From Prorocentrum cordatum (Eukaryota; Sar; Dinophyceae; Prorocentrales; Prorocentraceae), in the NCBI GenBank assembly GCA_963575745.1, contig CAUYUJ010014340.1:350432-414431 (forward strand): a stretch of 64,000 nt of DNA, written 5' to 3'. This document shows, one piece after another, positions 1-8,819 of this stretch (its first letter is position 1; every line of letters begins with the position of its first letter). A model generated the notes under the pieces. It searched no databases and was not told where the DNA came from. It was given only the letters and a program-made list of their open reading frames with translations. A program made the translations under genes and the position numbers.

Positions 1-258
1 TATGCTCTGAAGCGGGCGTTCAAGGACGTGGCATGCATCAACGACTGGAAGCAGCCCCGGGGCAGCGGGGCCAACAAGTGGAAGTCCAAGGTGCGCTGGG
101 ACCTCGCGAACGAGCTGGACTGGAGATCTCCCACGGAGGGCGAGGAGGCGCCCCCAGGCGTGGAGCGCGACTTGACGGCCAGGCCGCAGCAGAAGGCTCT
201 CTTCCAGAAGTATCTGCAGAAGGGGGGCTCGGACGCAGTGAAGGAGGAGGACGAGTAG
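1..258 (+). CDS. 3' end of an unrecognised ORF, open at the left edge
   Basis: Reading from base 1, the frame is open to a TAG at 256-258 and gives about 85 residues. The peptide is charged and Lys/Glu/Arg-rich, with a Lys/Glu-rich tail. I recognise no domain. It ends about 540 bases before the RT-containing frame of the YR retroelement, so it could be the end of that element's first (gag-like) ORF or the last exon of a host gene. The true start lies left of the window. Confidence 0.4.
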   Translation, partial: YALKRAFKDVACINDWKQPRGSGANKWKSKVRWDLANELDWRSPTEGEEAPPGVERDLTARPQQKALFQKYLQKGGSDAVKEEDE

Positions 259-795
259 ACGTTGGAGAAACTCCCCCTGTCTGTGGTGCCTCGCGGGGCT
301 CTCCGCGCTTGAGGGAGGGGCTGGCGATTTACCGTTCCGTTCGCCCTGACGACGGCCACTCTGGTGGGCTTACTCTCCCGATAGCTACGGTGACGCTCCT
401 GCTTGTCGCGACCATATTTTCGCGTGGCCCTGCGCCCCTCGGGAGGCGACGCCATGCCCGCTTTTCTCCATCCACACACTTCTCCATCGTCTACCTCGAC
501 GGCGGCCACAGGCGCGCCTCCCGAAGCCGTTCCTCGAGGCCGAGACCTTCTGCCGGATTTGCCGCCGCTACCGTGGTCGGTGGTGGTGGACCGCGCGGGG
601 CCGATGCATCAAGGCACACTGAGACATGTGCGAGCTCTTGCCAACGGGCTGATCCGATCCATGCACCACCTCGCGCGGGGCACGGTCGGAGCGGCCGAGG
701 GTGCTGGGCCGTCGGCTGCGCGGGAGCGGGCAACACCGCTCCAGAGGGCTACTTCGAGGAGGTGACTGGAGGCGCGGCTAGCTTGGGGCAGCCAG
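259..795 (+). other. Gap before the RT frame, no convincing gene
   Basis: Several frames are stop-free for 100-120 codons because the DNA is GC-rich, but none looks like a conserved protein. Frame 2 near 548-571 reads FCRICRRY, a Cys pair that could be a remnant of a zinc-binding motif. I see no direct repeat here matching the spacer at 5597-5763, so the left terminal repeat of the YR element is probably outside the window. Confidence 0.4.
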
Positions 796-840
796 GTGGC
801 CGCGATCAAGGAAGACGAGGACGCCGCCCTTCGGCGCGTC

Positions 841-3072
841 ATGGCCGGTCGGGCCTCGCCATACTCAGGCGATGGGGCTACGGTTGCCCTGGGAAAGGAT
901 TCAAAGGGAAGGGAGATGCTACCAAAGGGCGCGATGTGCTCCGTCGACGTGGAGGAACTGGCTCTTCCGCCGCCAGGGACCACCCCTGCCAAGCTCGTGG
1001 ACATCTGCCCGCTGGCCGCCGAGTACTTCTCCGACGTTGCGGGGAGGATGCTACGCGAGCCCAGCAAGGCCATGGACGAGGAGCTGAAGGGCCAGAAGGT
1101 CTACCGAGATCCGTCTCTCCGCTCGAGGGCGTCGCGTCTCCGCCTAGCCGAAAGGCTTTGGGATGCGGGGATGCTCGGGACCACCGACGAGATGGTCGAG
1201 GGGGTCTCGCTCTTCGGAGTCATCAAGAAGTACCTGCAGGAGGAGGGGGGGGCCCTCAGCCCCGCCAGGCGCCAGGTGCGCGCCATCTGGGACCAGAGGC
1301 GGGCCAACCTCCGCTGGCAGAGGCCCCCGTACGTGCCCCTCGGCAGCCCCGCCTTCGCTCACGTGGACCTCTCCAACCTGGGCGAGAGGGACGTGGTCTA
1401 CACTGGCGTGGGCGACATCCCGGACATGTTCTATCGTTTGGAGACGCCGCCCGATGTCTGGCCCTACTTTGTCTTGGAGGAGGTGCCAGTCCACGAGTTC
1501 GTCGAGTACATGAGGACCAAAGGGCGGGACTGCGTCATCCCCGATGGCGGGCCCTTCCTGGCGCTGAAGGTCCTGGTCATGGGCTGGTCGTGGGCCCCGT
1601 TCTTGGCCTACTCTACGTTGCAGGCCTGCATGGCGCGCGGGCTCGGGGAGGACTCCGTCGGGGCGCGTCTGGTCCACGGGGCCCCGACGCCTCAACTGAC
1701 CGGGCCCGAGGGGTTCGAGTCGGTGAACTGGGCATACATGGACGACTACGGGGCCATGGCCACGTCCGCCAGCGCGCAGCAGCCGGTGAGCGAGGTCGTG
1801 AGCGGACTGACGGCCCGAGTCAAGCACTACTTGAGGCAGGTCGGGCTCCCCGTCCACAAGGAGACCGAGGGCGAGGGGCTCGAGTCGCTGGGGGCGGTCA
1901 TCCGAGGCCGACCCTACTCCGTCTCAGCAGAGACCGACCGCACCTGCGGCCTGGCTCTGGTGACGCTGCGGCTGGTAGAGCGGACGTACTGGACCGCGGA
2001 GCTCCTCGAGCGCGTCGTGGGGTTGTGGGCGTGGGCGGCCATCTCCCAGCGCACGGGCCTTGCCATCTTCGACCAGGTGTACCACGAGCTGAGACGCCCC
2101 GAGACCGCCAAGACGCCGTTCCGACTGACGGACGCGGCGAGGTGGGAGCTTACTACGATGGCGTACTGCGCACCCCTCTTACGTACAGATCTCGAAGCTC
2201 CGTGGCTCTCGCAGGTGTTCATGACGGACTCCAGCGACACGGGCTACGGAGTGGCGGTCACCGACGCATCGCTGGAGGAGAACAGGAAGGACGCCCGTTA
2301 CAGCGAGATGAGGGGATGGACGATCGCCACCGAGGATATCTACACAGCCCAGGAGGAGGACGCCTGGGTCCCCCATGCTGGGGGGTGTGCCTACGACGTC
2401 GACGAGCTTATCGAGGCCTCGACTGCACCGCCGCCGCGGGCAAGTCGGAGAGTCTACCGGGTGCTGTACCTCTTCGCGGGCAGGCGCCGGGAGGGGGATC
2501 TAGAGGAGGCCATCCACTCGCGGGCGGAGCACGACGGCTACGAGGTCGAGGTCTGGTCCATCGACGCGGTGATCAACCCGAAGCACGACCTCACCAACGA
2601 CGAGTTCGTCAGCCTCATCCTGAGCCTGGCGCGCGACGGGTACTTTCACGCAGTGATCGCCTCGCCCCCATGCTCCACTTGGAGTCGGGCTCGCTTCCTG
2701 GGGAAGGGGCCCAGGCCCTTGCGGACACGCCTCGAGCCTTGGGGGCGGAGCGACATGTCATTCACAGCCTTCGAGCGCCTCCGCCTGGACCTAGGGTCGC
2801 GCCTTTTGCTGTCGGCCATGCAGGCGGTCCGCGAGGTATGTCGAGCTGGAGGCCTGGGCTTGATGGAGCACCCTGCGGACCCAGAGGAGGACCCATACCC
2901 GTCAATCTGGAACCTACCCGAGATGGCATGCCTCCTCGAGGAGACGGGCGGGAAGATCAATCGGATCGACCAGTGCCGCTACGGAGCCCCATCGATGAAG
3001 CCGACCATGATTGGCATCTTCAGGTTCTCTACGACGACACACTGGACCTCGCCGCGGACCGTGTCCGCTTGA
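841..3072 (+). CDS. Reverse transcriptase, first part of RNase H, and cytosine-methyltransferase-like domain
   Basis: Frame 1 is open to a TGA at 3070-3072. The first ATG is at 841; an upstream GTG at 796 is in frame. The RT palm occupies about 1300-1960: GWSWAPF near 1580 precedes the catalytic YMDDY at 1735-1749. MTDSSDTGYG at 2221-2250 looks like the first RNase H strand with its catalytic Asp. Then comes a domain with C5-methyltransferase-like motifs: LYLFAG near 2464 (motif I), VWSID near 2551 (motif II), SPPCSTW with Cys at 2671-2673 (motif IV) and EHP at 2866-2874 (motif VI position), ending with DQCRYG and KPTM near 2970-3005. The stop at 3070 falls where the protein family would continue, and conserved residues resume in frame 3. 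Methyltransferase-like capture by retrotransposons is known in some algae; activity here is untested. Confidence 0.75.
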   Translation: MAGRASPYSGDGATVALGKDSKGREMLPKGAMCSVDVEELALPPPGTTPAKLVDICPLAAEYFSDVAGRMLREPSKAMDEELKGQKVYRDPSLRSRASRLRLAERLWDAGMLGTTDEMVEGVSLFGVIKKYLQEEGGALSPARRQVRAIWDQRRANLRWQRPPYVPLGSPAFAHVDLSNLGERDVVYTGVGDIPDMFYRLETPPDVWPYFVLEEVPVHEFVEYMRTKGRDCVIPDGGPFLALKVLVMGWSWAPFLAYSTLQACMARGLGEDSVGARLVHGAPTPQLTGPEGFESVNWAYMDDYGAMATSASAQQPVSEVVSGLTARVKHYLRQVGLPVHKETEGEGLESLGAVIRGRPYSVSAETDRTCGLALVTLRLVERTYWTAELLERVVGLWAWAAISQRTGLAIFDQVYHELRRPETAKTPFRLTDAARWELTTMAYCAPLLRTDLEAPWLSQVFMTDSSDTGYGVAVTDASLEENRKDARYSEMRGWTIATEDIYTAQEEDAWVPHAGGCAYDVDELIEASTAPPPRASRRVYRVLYLFAGRRREGDLEEAIHSRAEHDGYEVEVWSIDAVINPKHDLTNDEFVSLILSLARDGYFHAVIASPPCSTWSRARFLGKGPRPLRTRLEPWGRSDMSFTAFERLRLDLGSRLLLSAMQAVREVCRAGGLGLMEHPADPEEDPYPSIWNLPEMACLLEETGGKINRIDQCRYGAPSMKPTMIGIFRFSTTTHWTSPRTVSA

Positions 3073-3806
3073 GGTGCAACCACCGAGGGAGGCATCAGAC
3101 AGTACTCAAAGGACGGGCGGAGCGAGGCCGTCCCGATTTCTGCACCGCCTCCGCCCAGGCGTACCAGCCGCCGCTGTGCGCCGCGCTGGCGGAGGTGATC
3201 ATCGAGGCTTTCGCCCGCATGACGAGGGAGATGAGTGGCCACGATCCAACGGGCTCGCGCGTGTCTCCATCTACTTCGTCCTTCGGCCCGCCGAGGCCGG
3301 GAAGGGCGAGGATCGAGGCGAGGCGGGGCGATCGAGTCAGAGTCCCCCCGCTGTCCCCCGCTTGGATGCCGATCGCGAGATGGCGGCCGCTCTACTTCGG
3401 GAGGTGGAGGATCACGGAGCACACGAACATCAACGAGACGCGGGCCGTGGTGGGCCTGCTGCGACACCTGGCCAGATCATCACGGATGTGGAGGCGGAAG
3501 GCCCTGATCCTCACAGACAGCATGGTGGCTCTGGGGGCCCTGGGCAAGGGCCGCTCGAGCTCACCAGCCCTGCTGCGCTTGTGCCGCCAGGCGGCGGCGA
3601 TCACCATGAGCTTCGCGATTCAGGGGTACTACCGCTACGTCCCGTCGGAGCTGAACATCGCCGACGGCCTCTCTCGGGGGGGCTTCCTCGGCGCGGCGCC
3701 CGAGACGGTAGCAGCTCACAGCGACCGACACCCCGCTCCAACGGACAGCCGAGGTCACGATCTACGCGACCTGGGCCGCGCTTGTACGGGATACGCTGGT
3801 GGGTAG
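3018..3806 (+). CDS. RNase H second half of the YR retroelement (frame 3)
   Basis: Frame 3 carries a Cys/His-containing stretch with FCTASAQAYQPPLC near 3137-3180, then a gap rich in Arg/Pro, then RNase H core residues: HTNINETRA with Glu at 3435-3437, ILTDSMVAL with Asp at 3516-3518, and YVPSELNIADGLSRG with Asp at 3663-3665. Together with Asp 2227 in the preceding frame these match the four catalytic acidic residues of retroelement RNase H. No own start codon is evident, so a -1 ribosomal frameshift between about 3010 and 3070, or a mutation, is needed to join it to the upstream block. TAG at 3804-3806 ends it just before the recombinase frame. Confidence 0.7.
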   Translation, partial: LQVLYDDTLDLAADRVRLRCNHRGRHQTVLKGRAERGRPDFCTASAQAYQPPLCAALAEVIIEAFARMTREMSGHDPTGSRVSPSTSSFGPPRPGRARIEARRGDRVRVPPLSPAWMPIARWRPLYFGRWRITEHTNINETRAVVGLLRHLARSSRMWRRKALILTDSMVALGALGKGRSSSPALLRLCRQAAAITMSFAIQGYYRYVPSELNIADGLSRGGFLGAAPETVAAHSDRHPAPTDSRGHDLRDLGRACTGYAGG

Positions 3807-3847
3807 CCGCCATGGCATTGGAGGCAGTCCACCCTGTTGGAGCGGTC

Positions 3848-5110
3848 CGCCCGAAGCCACCCAGGGCGGGAGACATCCCCCTGCAGAAGCGAGGGCCACG
3901 TGCGTGGGAGAACTACGAGAAGGAGCCGCACCTGGGCATCAGCGAGGGCGGCTTCACAAGGCTGCTCACCCACTCCGTGGAGGACGTCACCGCGGCGCAG
4001 TGGGCCCCGAAGGTTCGAGACTTTCTCAGCCACTGTGTCGACAAGGGTTGGGAGCTGCGGTCCGCGAACGCCGTGGACCACGCCCTGGCCGACTACATGG
4101 ACATGAAGTGCTACAAGGACCGGCTCCGTCCTACATGGGGGTCGATCGTCTTGTTTGGGCTGCTGGTGATTTGGCCTGAGCTGAGGAACCAGCTTCCCCT
4201 GGCCTTGCGAAGCCTGAAGAGCTGGCAGAGGCTGGTTATCTCTGTGGAAGGGGGTCCTCTGCCTGAGGAAGCTGTCTTCGCCATCGCCATCTACTTCTTC
4301 GAGGCGGGGCTCCTGGATGAAGCCATCTGGACCCTGGTGCAGTACGACGTCTACGGGCGGGAGCAGGACATGGAGATGCTACGCGAGGCCGACATCATCT
4401 GGGATGGCCGATGCGTGGGCCTCCTGTTTGGCATCTCGGCCCGAGGCGAGGAGGGCAAGACGGGCAGCAACCAAGGGGTCGTCATCCGCCGCGGCACGGT
4501 CGCGAGCCTCATCCTGGCCCTGAAGGACGTCAAGAAGAATGTCACGGGGCCCATCTTCGGCCCCAAGCAGGCAGGCTTCCGCAAAGAGTGGCACCGCGCA
4601 TGTCGCTCGCTTGGGATGCCATGGGCGCCGCCTCCGCACGGGCTCCGCCACTCGGGGCCCAGCGAGGACGTGGCCCGAGGACGGGCCAGCCTGGAGCAGG
4701 TGCGGAGGCGGGGCAGGTGGAAGGCATTGTCCAGCGTCCAACGGTACTCCAAGACGTTCGCCCTCACGCAGTTCCGTGCAAAAATGCCGAAGAAGGTGCT
4801 GGACGTGGGATCCCGTGCGACCTCCGACCTGGCCGCCGAGATACTCCGTGCGATAGAGTCCCGCACCAACTACAGCAAGCAGCAGCAGCAGCTGGTCGAC
4901 GGCATCAGGACGAATCTGAAGACGAAGAAGGTGAAAGATGTCGCCGCAGAGCTCCTGATGCTGGGACCCACCACCAACAAGAGGTCCACCACCAACAAGA
5001 GGTCCACCACCAACAAGAGGTCCACCAAGGGTGACACAAGCTGCCCAGAGTCCGACGACCTCTACTCCGACGAGACGTGGGGAGAGGGAACTGGATGGTG
5101 GACAGAGTGA
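3848..5110 (+). CDS. Tyrosine recombinase (YR integrase) of the retroelement
   Basis: Frame 2 is open from before 3848 to a TGA at 5108-5110, about 420 residues. An N-terminal helical region (WAPKVRDFLSHCVDKGW, LADYMDMKCY) resembles the SAM-like DNA-binding part of tyrosine recombinases. Catalytic residues can be placed: Arg in YGREQD at 4358-4360; HGLRH at 4637-4651, giving His-x-x-Arg; GRW at 4712-4720; and the Tyr nucleophile in QRYSK at 4745-4747. The pattern R...HxxR...W...Y is complete. A Lys/Gln-rich tail holds three copies of TTNKRS (about 4969-5026) and an acidic end. The preceding 90 bases overlap the end of the RNase H frame, so translation by frameshift or reinitiation is likely. 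All catalytic residues are kept, so this copy may be functional. Confidence 0.8.
   Translation, partial: RPKPPRAGDIPLQKRGPRAWENYEKEPHLGISEGGFTRLLTHSVEDVTAAQWAPKVRDFLSHCVDKGWELRSANAVDHALADYMDMKCYKDRLRPTWGSIVLFGLLVIWPELRNQLPLALRSLKSWQRLVISVEGGPLPEEAVFAIAIYFFEAGLLDEAIWTLVQYDVYGREQDMEMLREADIIWDGRCVGLLFGISARGEEGKTGSNQGVVIRRGTVASLILALKDVKKNVTGPIFGPKQAGFRKEWHRACRSLGMPWAPPPHGLRHSGPSEDVARGRASLEQVRRRGRWKALSSVQRYSKTFALTQFRAKMPKKVLDVGSRATSDLAAEILRAIESRTNYSKQQQQLVDGIRTNLKTKKVKDVAAELLMLGPTTNKRSTTNKRSTTNKRSTKGDTSCPESDDLYSDETWGEGTGWWTE
4969..5026 (+). repeat. 18-bp tandem repeat x3 inside the recombinase frame
   Basis: Three near-identical 18-bp units encode TTNKRS in frame near the C-terminus of the YR integrase. 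The unit length is a multiple of three and keeps the frame. Confidence 0.9.
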
Positions 5111-5312
5111 GGCGACAGGCCAAATGGGGGCGCCCCATGTGGGCGGCTAGGGGCGCCATACGAGGGCCCCCTAGAGGTGGTGGCCTACGGGCGCGACCAC
5201 CACACGGTGAGCTTGGCCGGTCGCATGATTTTCGTCGTTGTGGCCCCCGCCCGCCCGCCCTGGCCACAACATGTAGTTTTTGTCGGCTACGCCAGGCACA
5301 TCAAATGCGGGA

Positions 5313-5596
5313 GTGGGACTGAGAATCTTCTGATGCCGATCGCAACTCGAGTTTTTGTTGGTTGTGATTTGGTTGAGGTTATATGGATCTCAATCGGCCT
5401 CCCGATGAATGATTATATATACATATATATATATATATATATCTTTGGCCCGTCTGGCCCCTCGTGCAGTGTGTGGTTGAAACAGTACCTCCTCATAGGC
5501 CGCTTCGCGGCGTTGCTGCACGTCCCGCTGTCAGAGACTGTGTATCCTGTCAGCTTCGCTGGCCCCCCGCCTGCCCCCTGAGACGTAGCGATAATG
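5313..5596 (+). repeat. Direct repeat B1 (~284 bp) after the YR gene
   Basis: This stretch reappears at 5764-6033. Both copies start GTGGGACTGAGAATC and end GACGTAGCGATAATG. They differ by 14 bases in the internal AT run (5411-5443 here) and by at least one substitution next to CGTCTGG. Position just downstream of a YR ORF fits the B1 unit of a split direct repeat. Confidence 0.9.
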
Positions 5597-5763
5597 ATCG
5601 TTTTCCAAACTTAATTGATCGCGTCTCGGGGTGGTGTGGTGGGGGTGGGCCGTGTAAGATAGTAGTGCAGGTTATATCCCTCGTCCTGCCCTGCTTGTCT
5701 TTCGTGTCCGCTCAAGCTTCCCTCCCTGTTTGCACGCTTTGCCCGGCCCTGCTCTCACGACAC
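5597..5763 (+). repeat. Spacer between the direct repeats (candidate A2 unit)
   Basis: These 167 bases lie between the two B copies. In PAT/Ngaro-type split direct repeats this segment should equal a copy at the element's left end. No such copy is visible in 1-800, so the assignment is a prediction. Confidence 0.35.
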
Positions 5764-6033
5764 GTGGGACTGAGAATCTTCTGATGCCGATCGCAACTCG
5801 AGTTTTTGTTGGTTGTGATTTGGTTGAGGTTATATGGATCTCAATCGGCCTCCCGATGAATGATTATATATATATATATCTTTGGCCCGTCTGGGCCCTC
5901 GTGCAGTGTGTGGTTGAAACAGTACCTCCTCATAGGCCGCTTCGCGGCGTTGCTGCACGTCCCGCTGTCAGAGACTGTGTATCCTGTCAGCTTCGCTGGC
6001 CCCCCGCCTGCCCCCTGAGACGTAGCGATAATG
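5764..6033 (+). repeat. Direct repeat B2 (~270 bp)
   Basis: Second copy of 5313-5596 with a shorter AT run (about 5861-5879). The sequences beyond the shared GATAATG end are unrelated, so 6033 is a good candidate for the right end of the element. Confidence 0.85.
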
Positions 6034-6060
6034 GCAGAAACCGTTCAACGACGACCTCGA

Positions 6061-6220
6061 TCCTCCTCTCCAACCCCCCCCTCCTGCTCCTCCTGTTCAC
6101 GCTGTTCCTCCTACTACCCCCTCCTCCTACTACCTCCTCCTCATACTACCCCTTCCTCCAGCTACCTCCTCCTCCTCCTCCTCCTCCTCCTCTTCCTCCT
6201 CCTCCTCCTCCTCCTCGTCC
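6061..6220 (+). repeat. CT-rich / CTC trinucleotide tract
   Basis: Imperfect pyrimidine tract with a CTC run at about 6161-6215, immediately right of the YR element. Peptides read through it are composition artefacts. Confidence 0.95.
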
Positions 6221-7659
6221 GCATGGACGAAGTCGAACGACGAGCGAAGACCGCGGCCGACAGCGTAAAACAACAAACGACGACGGCGGCGAACGGCAAC
6301 GGCGACCGCCTGGAAGTAGATGTCCGCGCACGCGCCCCCGAGTTGCACGGCCTGGGCCTCGGGGGGCGGGCAGTGGGACACCAGCGCGCACGCGCCCACG
6401 GGGCTGGAGCCTCGACCGTTTGGTGTGCTTTCGGCGCCGTGATTTCTCACGACAGCGGCGCCCATGCACCGCACCATGGTTGGACTCGCACGAAGCCGGG
6501 CTCCAACACAGCATAGTGCACAACTGTTCGGCTCCGAGGGCCGCAAAACTGTGCACTGTGCCGATCCCGGGTCGAGGATCCACGACGCATCGGGAGGCGC
6601 CATCGCGGCACGGTGCACATCATGGGGAAGACAAACGGTACCGATAAGGTTACTCCCCAAACCTCTCCTGGGGTGCGTTCTGACCAGGACTTCGAAGCGA
6701 ATCCAGCGGTGGCGCCGAGGGCCTTCCAAAAGGCCCAAGAGGGCGTCGAGGCCATCCCCATAAGCCCAAGGGGGGGGAAAACGAGGGAAGGGAAGCGGTA
6801 CGGGTACACTTCCCCTTCTGACATAAGTCGCCCGCGGATGTTTTCGAATCCCAGAGCGTTCGTTCCCAAAAGTTCGGCCTTGGGGGTCCCATTTCGGGTC
6901 TCGGGGCAGTCGAGAAACGACCCAGGAGGAGAAGCCAGCCCTTGGGGACGAGATTATGAATGTAAAGCGGGTTGAGATTGCTTGTACAGCGCAGAATGTA
7001 CTAGAGCGGCGCGTGGGTATTATAACGGGCGCGGAACGGCACCTTGAGCCAAACAGCCACAAGGGGAAAAATACACCCGCACCATGCACTCACTAAGGCA
7101 AACACTGCTGATCTACCGTTCGAGACTGGTGCTCAAACGATTCACTTGTGCCTCGCTGGAAATCTGGGCGTCAACCGCCTAGAGAACCAACAAGACACCC
7201 TGGACTAACAAAACAACTGCAAGGTAAGAGAACCTTCTACGGACCAAGCTCTTCATCAACAATTGCCCACAGGAAATGGTACCCTGACCGGTTCCGGCAC
7301 GTCCCGTAGCTGCTGGATTTTCCACCCCAGGGCGCTTTGGCCCCCACGGAGCCAGCCGCAAAAGCATGTTACGGCGATCGTGGCAGGGGCGGAATACTCC
7401 CATCATTGACCATGGGACTAACCAAAGCAAGCCTACCAACCACTTCAAAACTACAAGTAAAGGACTGACCGTGCAAGCGGCCTTAGAATTCCCCTGCTGC
7501 TTATCGAACACAGCTCAAGAGAGGAACTTATCCTCAGCGCGGCTCACGACGTCGCATTCTGCGAACACAGTTCGCCTTATGCGGAGTGAATTACCACTTC
7601 CCTTCGCGAACACATGTCGCCTCGCGGCGCGCCCCATCCCCATCTCCGCAGCCAGGCCT
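6221..7659. other. No supported gene
   Basis: Moderately GC-rich sequence without a convincing coding region on either strand. A long minus-strand open stretch at 6130-7089 contains no recognisable domain and runs into the CTC repeat. The 3' terminal repeat of the Copia element at 7.7-16.9 kb would be expected about here, but I could not match it to sequence near 17 kb. Confidence 0.4.
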
Positions 7660-7797
7660 CTAGCGCACCGACTCGGTGACATTCGTCGGGCATCTGGCGG
7701 CCCGACTCCGTGACATTCGCCTGGTCTCTGGCGCCCCGATTCCGCGATGCGCATCAGGTCTCTGGTGCCCCAACTCCGCGACACTTGCGAGGTCGCT
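7660..7797. repeat. Short minisatellite, four ~36-bp units
   Basis: Units share a GCGCC(C/A)CGACTCCG(T/C)GAC-like core and are diverged. They lie at the 3' end of the minus-strand Copia coding region. Confidence 0.7.
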
Positions 7798-7829
7798 GTA
7801 GCAGGACCTCGGGGCGGCCTTCTTACCTT

Positions 7830-8280
7830 GCTCCTCACTAAGCTTCACCGCAAGGTGGGCGTAGACGAGCTCGCTTGCACTCCACGACGTCGAAGACGAG
7901 CTCCCTGCCACGCTTCCTTTCGCCATTGGATCCGCGCGCATGCCACGGGCGTCGCACCACGGCATGTCGGACAGCTGTATCGTTCGAAGCTGGCGGGCTG
8001 GCCACCGCGAGCTGCCGGCCATGCCGTTCTTAGACGGCGGGCGCACTCGGCCCATGGTCAGCGCCGAGAAGACTGACGCGCCGTATATGACCAGCTCGGC
8101 CGGCACGGCGTAGCCACCCTCCTCCCTCGGACTCCGGATCTCGTCTGCTAAGGCAAGTCCACATACCGTCTCGCGGAGCGTGAGGAGGTGCGCCCGCGGC
8201 CCGTCGGCGGCCCCGCGCGCCGCGAGCAGCTCCGAGCCTAATGGCGATATACATGCGAGTTTGCGCGATCGACTCCAGCG
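7830..8280 (-). pseudogene. Copia RNase H C-terminal part
   Basis: The stretch includes LGSELLAARGAADG (strand/helix start with Glu), VIYGASVFSALT (catalytic Asp position now Tyr-Gly) and MPWCDARGMRADPMAKGSV near 7910-7975, which corresponds to the family pattern W-x-D-T-R-D-M-x-A-D-x-L-T-K-G. Several catalytic positions are altered, as expected for a decaying copy. It follows the RT block in the same orientation. Confidence 0.65.
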
Positions 8281-8819
8281 TCGAGCAGTAAGCAAATCCA
8301 TGTACCAGACCTGCGACACTTGCCCAGAAGCATGTCTACGGCGCCTCTTACGCCGCATCCTGTCTCCTCCGCGCGCGTGAAAGAGCCGTCGCTGCGCGCG
8401 CAGATCTTGCTCGCGCGCTCCATCGCAAGGTGTACGACGCGCGCCTTCATCTTCTGCGTGGCCATGACCACGGGGCTGAGCTGCATGATCTGCCCGATGA
8501 GCAGCTTGCATTTTGTTGGCCCTCTGCAGCGCGACAATGCAGACGGCAACACACCGTTGCGCGAGCAGCGCGTGGGCAGCTGCTCCTGGGAACGAAACAA
8601 AGGTCTTGGAATGGACGCTCGGTCGGCTCGTCGGCCTTCGACTTGGCCAGGTCGGCGTGCCCGACGGGGGTCAGCGCGTCTACGCGCCCCTTCTGGTCGC
8701 GCGTCGCGCCACTGCCAACACTGCGGCGTTCGCAGGCGCTGCCGTTGGCGAAGTCGTCGTGGCCCCCCATCACTTAGCCGGAGACGCCCCCGACGTGACC
8801 GATGAGACGGCGGACGCGC

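Larger units (their letters stand above)
796..6033 (+). mobile_element. DIRS-like tyrosine-recombinase retrotransposon with embedded methyltransferase-like domain
   Basis: Order of domains: reverse transcriptase (YMDDY at 1735-1749), first RNase H strand (TDSS, Asp at 2227-2229), cytosine-methyltransferase-like domain (about 2450-3060), remaining RNase H (3426-3680), tyrosine recombinase (3848-5110), then two ~280-bp direct repeats (5313-5596, 5764-6033). RT plus a tyrosine recombinase instead of a DDE integrase defines the DIRS/Ngaro/PAT group. The three coding blocks sit in frames 1, 3 and 2. The left end is uncertain: coding homology starts near 1300, the open frame extends up to 768-796, and earlier ORFs may lie left of the window. 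The copy looks fairly young because each block is open over hundreds of codons. Confidence 0.8.

Noticed and set aside
403-765. A 120-codon plus-strand ORF before the RT frame
   Set aside because: Low-complexity composition and no motif; GC-rich DNA gives such stretches by chance.
33-3000. A very long plus-strand open frame (frame 3) over most of the YR element
   Set aside because: Only its last part (after about 3018) carries conserved residues. The earlier part is an Arg/Gly/Pro-rich shadow of the frame that encodes RT.
7043-7053. CTTGAGCCAAA, resembling the spliced-leader end on the minus strand
   Set aside because: Only 11 bases match, the preceding bases do not, and no gene follows.
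6130-7089. 319-codon minus-strand ORF
   Set aside because: It ends in a poly-Glu run from the CTC microsatellite and has no recognisable domain.
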